A stretch of DNA of 34,031 nt from assembly GCA_049515555.1 (NCBI GenBank), contig JBEKTY010000086.1, positions 1 through 34,031 of the forward strand. The letters run 5' to 3'. The position numbers and the translations under genes were made by a program. The notes under the pieces were generated by a model. That model was not told the DNA's origin. It did not search any database and saw only the letters and a program-made list of their open reading frames with translations. The stretch's first letter is position 1. Every line of letters begins with the position of its first letter. Origin of the DNA: JBEKTY01 sp049515555 (GTDB lineage Bacteria; Planctomycetota; Planctomycetia; Pirellulales; Thermoguttaceae). Shown one piece after another: positions 32,543 to 34,031 of the stretch.

Positions 32543-32560
32543 GTTACACCTCTGTTACAC
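32543..32560 (-). repeat. Inverted heptamer pair, far right
   Basis: GTTACAC occurs at 32543-32549 and 32554-32560, again 11 bp apart. It is the reverse complement of the pair at 32376-32393, so the two pairs form a large interrupted inverted repeat. Confidence 0.6.
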
Positions 32561-32562
32561 CG

Positions 32563-33192
32563 CCTCTCTCCCCGCCCCAGCCCGCTCCAATCCCGCCCCC
32601 GCCCCCGGTGATCCTTCCCCGCCCCAGGACGCCAGCCGGTCAGCCATCCTACCCCTCGACACCCCCAGGCTCATCCCGTCAGATGTCGCTGACGGAGCAG
32701 GGATGGTCGGCTGGCCGGAATGGTGGTTTCCGCTAGATCGCCCGCCGAACCCCAAAACCGCCGCCCCCTCGCCCCGAAGAAAACGCCGACCGCGATTCCC
32801 CCCAAGAGTCCCATCAGACGGCACCGATCCCACCATTCTCCGTCCTGGATTTCCGGGCTCCGGAACCCCGAGACCAGACCTCCTCGACGACATGGATCGT
32901 GCTGAAGTCCAGAAGTCTAGCGGTTTTTCGGCTGAGCATCAGGCATAGCGGCTCGCCGTTGCCTCGAAGTGCCGTCCGCCGGTATCGCGCCCGCGACCTG
33001 CTGCTGCTGAGCAACTGCATGGTGCCGGTGAACCCGTCCCGATCCGTCCTCGCCAACCTTAGGCGCCCCGTCGTCATCCGCTGGAGGTCAGTTCCAAGTT
33101 CCCGGGAAAGGGAAAGCCGCTGACCGGATCCGCGCATCCATTGCCCTCGAACGCCAGTTGCATGGACCGCAACGCCGTAGCAAAAGCGGTTC
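32563..33192. other. Stretch without a supported gene
   Basis: Proline-rich (plus) and glycine-rich (minus) frames overlap each other between 32535 and 32948; both look like products of biased composition and neither has a recognisable motif. The minus frame after 33192 lies past the stop of the broken membrane gene. I see no RNA gene. Confidence 0.45.
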
Positions 33193-33822
33193 TTACTGGC
33201 ACAGTAGTGCCGCCAGCACGGCGAAAACGACTCCACCGCCGACGAGGCAGACACCGCCCCAGAATCGCTGTGTCGGCCAGCGAGCCCAGATGTAGATCCC
33301 CGAGACGACCCAAAACCAGGTCGAGACCACCACGAAGTCGACCGAGTTGCCCAGGCCGTGGAGGTCAGATACCGCCAGTCGTATTTGCGGCCGAAGTGCA
33401 GGGAATGTATGGCTCGCCACAACGAGAGCGGTTGCCGGCGCTGGACGACGGCCTGCGAGGAGTCGCGCCGCCAGTAGATCCGGTAATCGCCGGCCGCGCA
33501 CGACCGCCAGATGCCCAACTCCTTATCGTTCGGCTCGCTCGCCCATGATCTGGTGGGGGCCGTCGAGGTCGAGCTTCTGCAAGACTGCCCGGGCCTGCTC
33601 CGCAGGATCTCCGGCGGGGATGCTTCCGGCCGGTAGGTCCAGAGTTCGAACGTCTTCCCATTTCAGGTTAGAGAAGGAAAGCCATCGGCCAAGCCATTCG
33701 TCGTGGTTCAGAAAGAAGGCGCTCGTGGCGTAGACGGTCATCCAGGGCACGAGGATGAGCCCCGTGTAAAGGTGTACGGACCGCATGAATCGGTCGACGC
33801 GGAGCCAAGCATTGCTCGACAT
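33193..33822 (-). pseudogene. PepSY-type membrane protein gene with two frameshifts
   Basis: The start at 33822 follows AGGAGAAC. Residues 1-90 (including MRSVHLYTGLILVPWMTVY) show the N-terminal membrane helix and PepSY-like region. The frame stops at 33523. Coding continues in another frame with GIWRSCAAGDYRIYWRR and HSLHFGRKYDWRY, then returns to the first frame at about 33365 with LHGLGNSVDFVVV and a last membrane helix, ending at 33193. The first shift coincides with a tandem GAGC duplication, the second is a one-base loss, and together they restore the frame. Either the gene is decaying or the sequence has errors. Intact relatives of about 210 residues are common membrane proteins of uncertain function. 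It lies beyond the tRNA fragment, probably in the host chromosome. Confidence 0.7.
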
Positions 33823-34031
33823 GAGTTCTCCTCATCACCCGATGTTGCGGGGACGCTTTCAAATGTTGCCCCTCATAATACTGCCTGCGTGAACCCAAAG
33901 GAAGAAAGTGCTAGCCAAAGACTCTTCATAAGGCCGCCGCAGCAGCGATCTCCGGAGCCGCTCGAAATCAGCCGGTCCCACCCAGGGCGATTGCACCATA
34001 AATCATTGTCCGAAGAGCACTTGTTCCAGGT
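33823..34031. other. Right window edge, no gene assigned
   Basis: Short minus-strand frames enter from the edge, and one may be the end of an upstream gene, but too little is visible to choose between them. Confidence 0.4.

Noticed and set aside
32535..32948. Overlapping plus- and minus-strand frames right of the tRNA fragment
   Set aside because: Proline- or glycine-rich products of compositional bias, no ribosome-binding site or known motif.

Overview
The window looks like a chromosomal genomic island from a high-GC environmental bacterium. I suspect a planctomycete, from the style of the resolvase-like/Cro-type HTH protein, the PepSY-type membrane gene at the right edge and the many small orphan proteins, but no universal marker gene is present and the assignment is an inference. 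No rRNA, intact tRNA, transposase or CRISPR array was found.

Left part (1-4977) is mobile-element-like and gene-poor. It holds a 22-bp-period repeat at the edge, a small GIY-YIG/NUMOD1-like gene (minus strand), a small serine recombinase with a clear promoter, two short orphan proteins, a candidate structured RNA, a 450-bp stretch saturated with TTGC/GCAA, and a recurring palindromic module with fixed spacing. Next comes a very large minus-strand protein (4978-8709) with an Mrr-like nuclease domain, a winged helix and a long TPR superhelix, but no visible P-loop. It is followed by a repeat-rich intergenic region and a minus-strand pair: a resolvase-like/HTH regulator and a winged-helix fragment.

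The centre (10759-27604) is the highlight: eleven plus-strand genes, tightly spaced and often overlapping, that read as one composite anti-invader array. In order: a small membrane protein, an XRE-type regulator, an SNF2-family helicase, an OLD-family ATPase/TOPRIM nuclease, a PD-(D/E)XK-like protein with a QxK motif, a degenerate AAA+ (clamp-loader-like) protein, a type III-like modification methylase (Mod), an Mrr-like nuclease, a HamA-like nuclease, a HamB-like Ski2-type helicase, and a type III restriction helicase-nuclease (Res). Mod and Res are separated by about 5.2 kb carrying the Mrr-like gene and the Hachiman-like pair. The SNF2, Mod and Res genes share strongly GC-ending codons, while the genes between them do not, suggesting a SNF2-Mod-Res scaffold into which cargo modules were inserted.

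Converging on it (31339-27841, minus strand) is a four-gene signalling operon: a PocR-GAF histidine kinase without membrane segments, a single-domain response regulator, a HEAT-repeat membrane protein and a small membrane protein. Beyond lies the 3' part of a class II (Leu-like) tRNA followed by a strong terminator and flanked by pairs of 11-bp-spaced heptamers; this looks like an integrase attachment site and probably marks the island's right boundary. The last kilobase holds a PepSY-type membrane gene broken by two compensating frameshifts.
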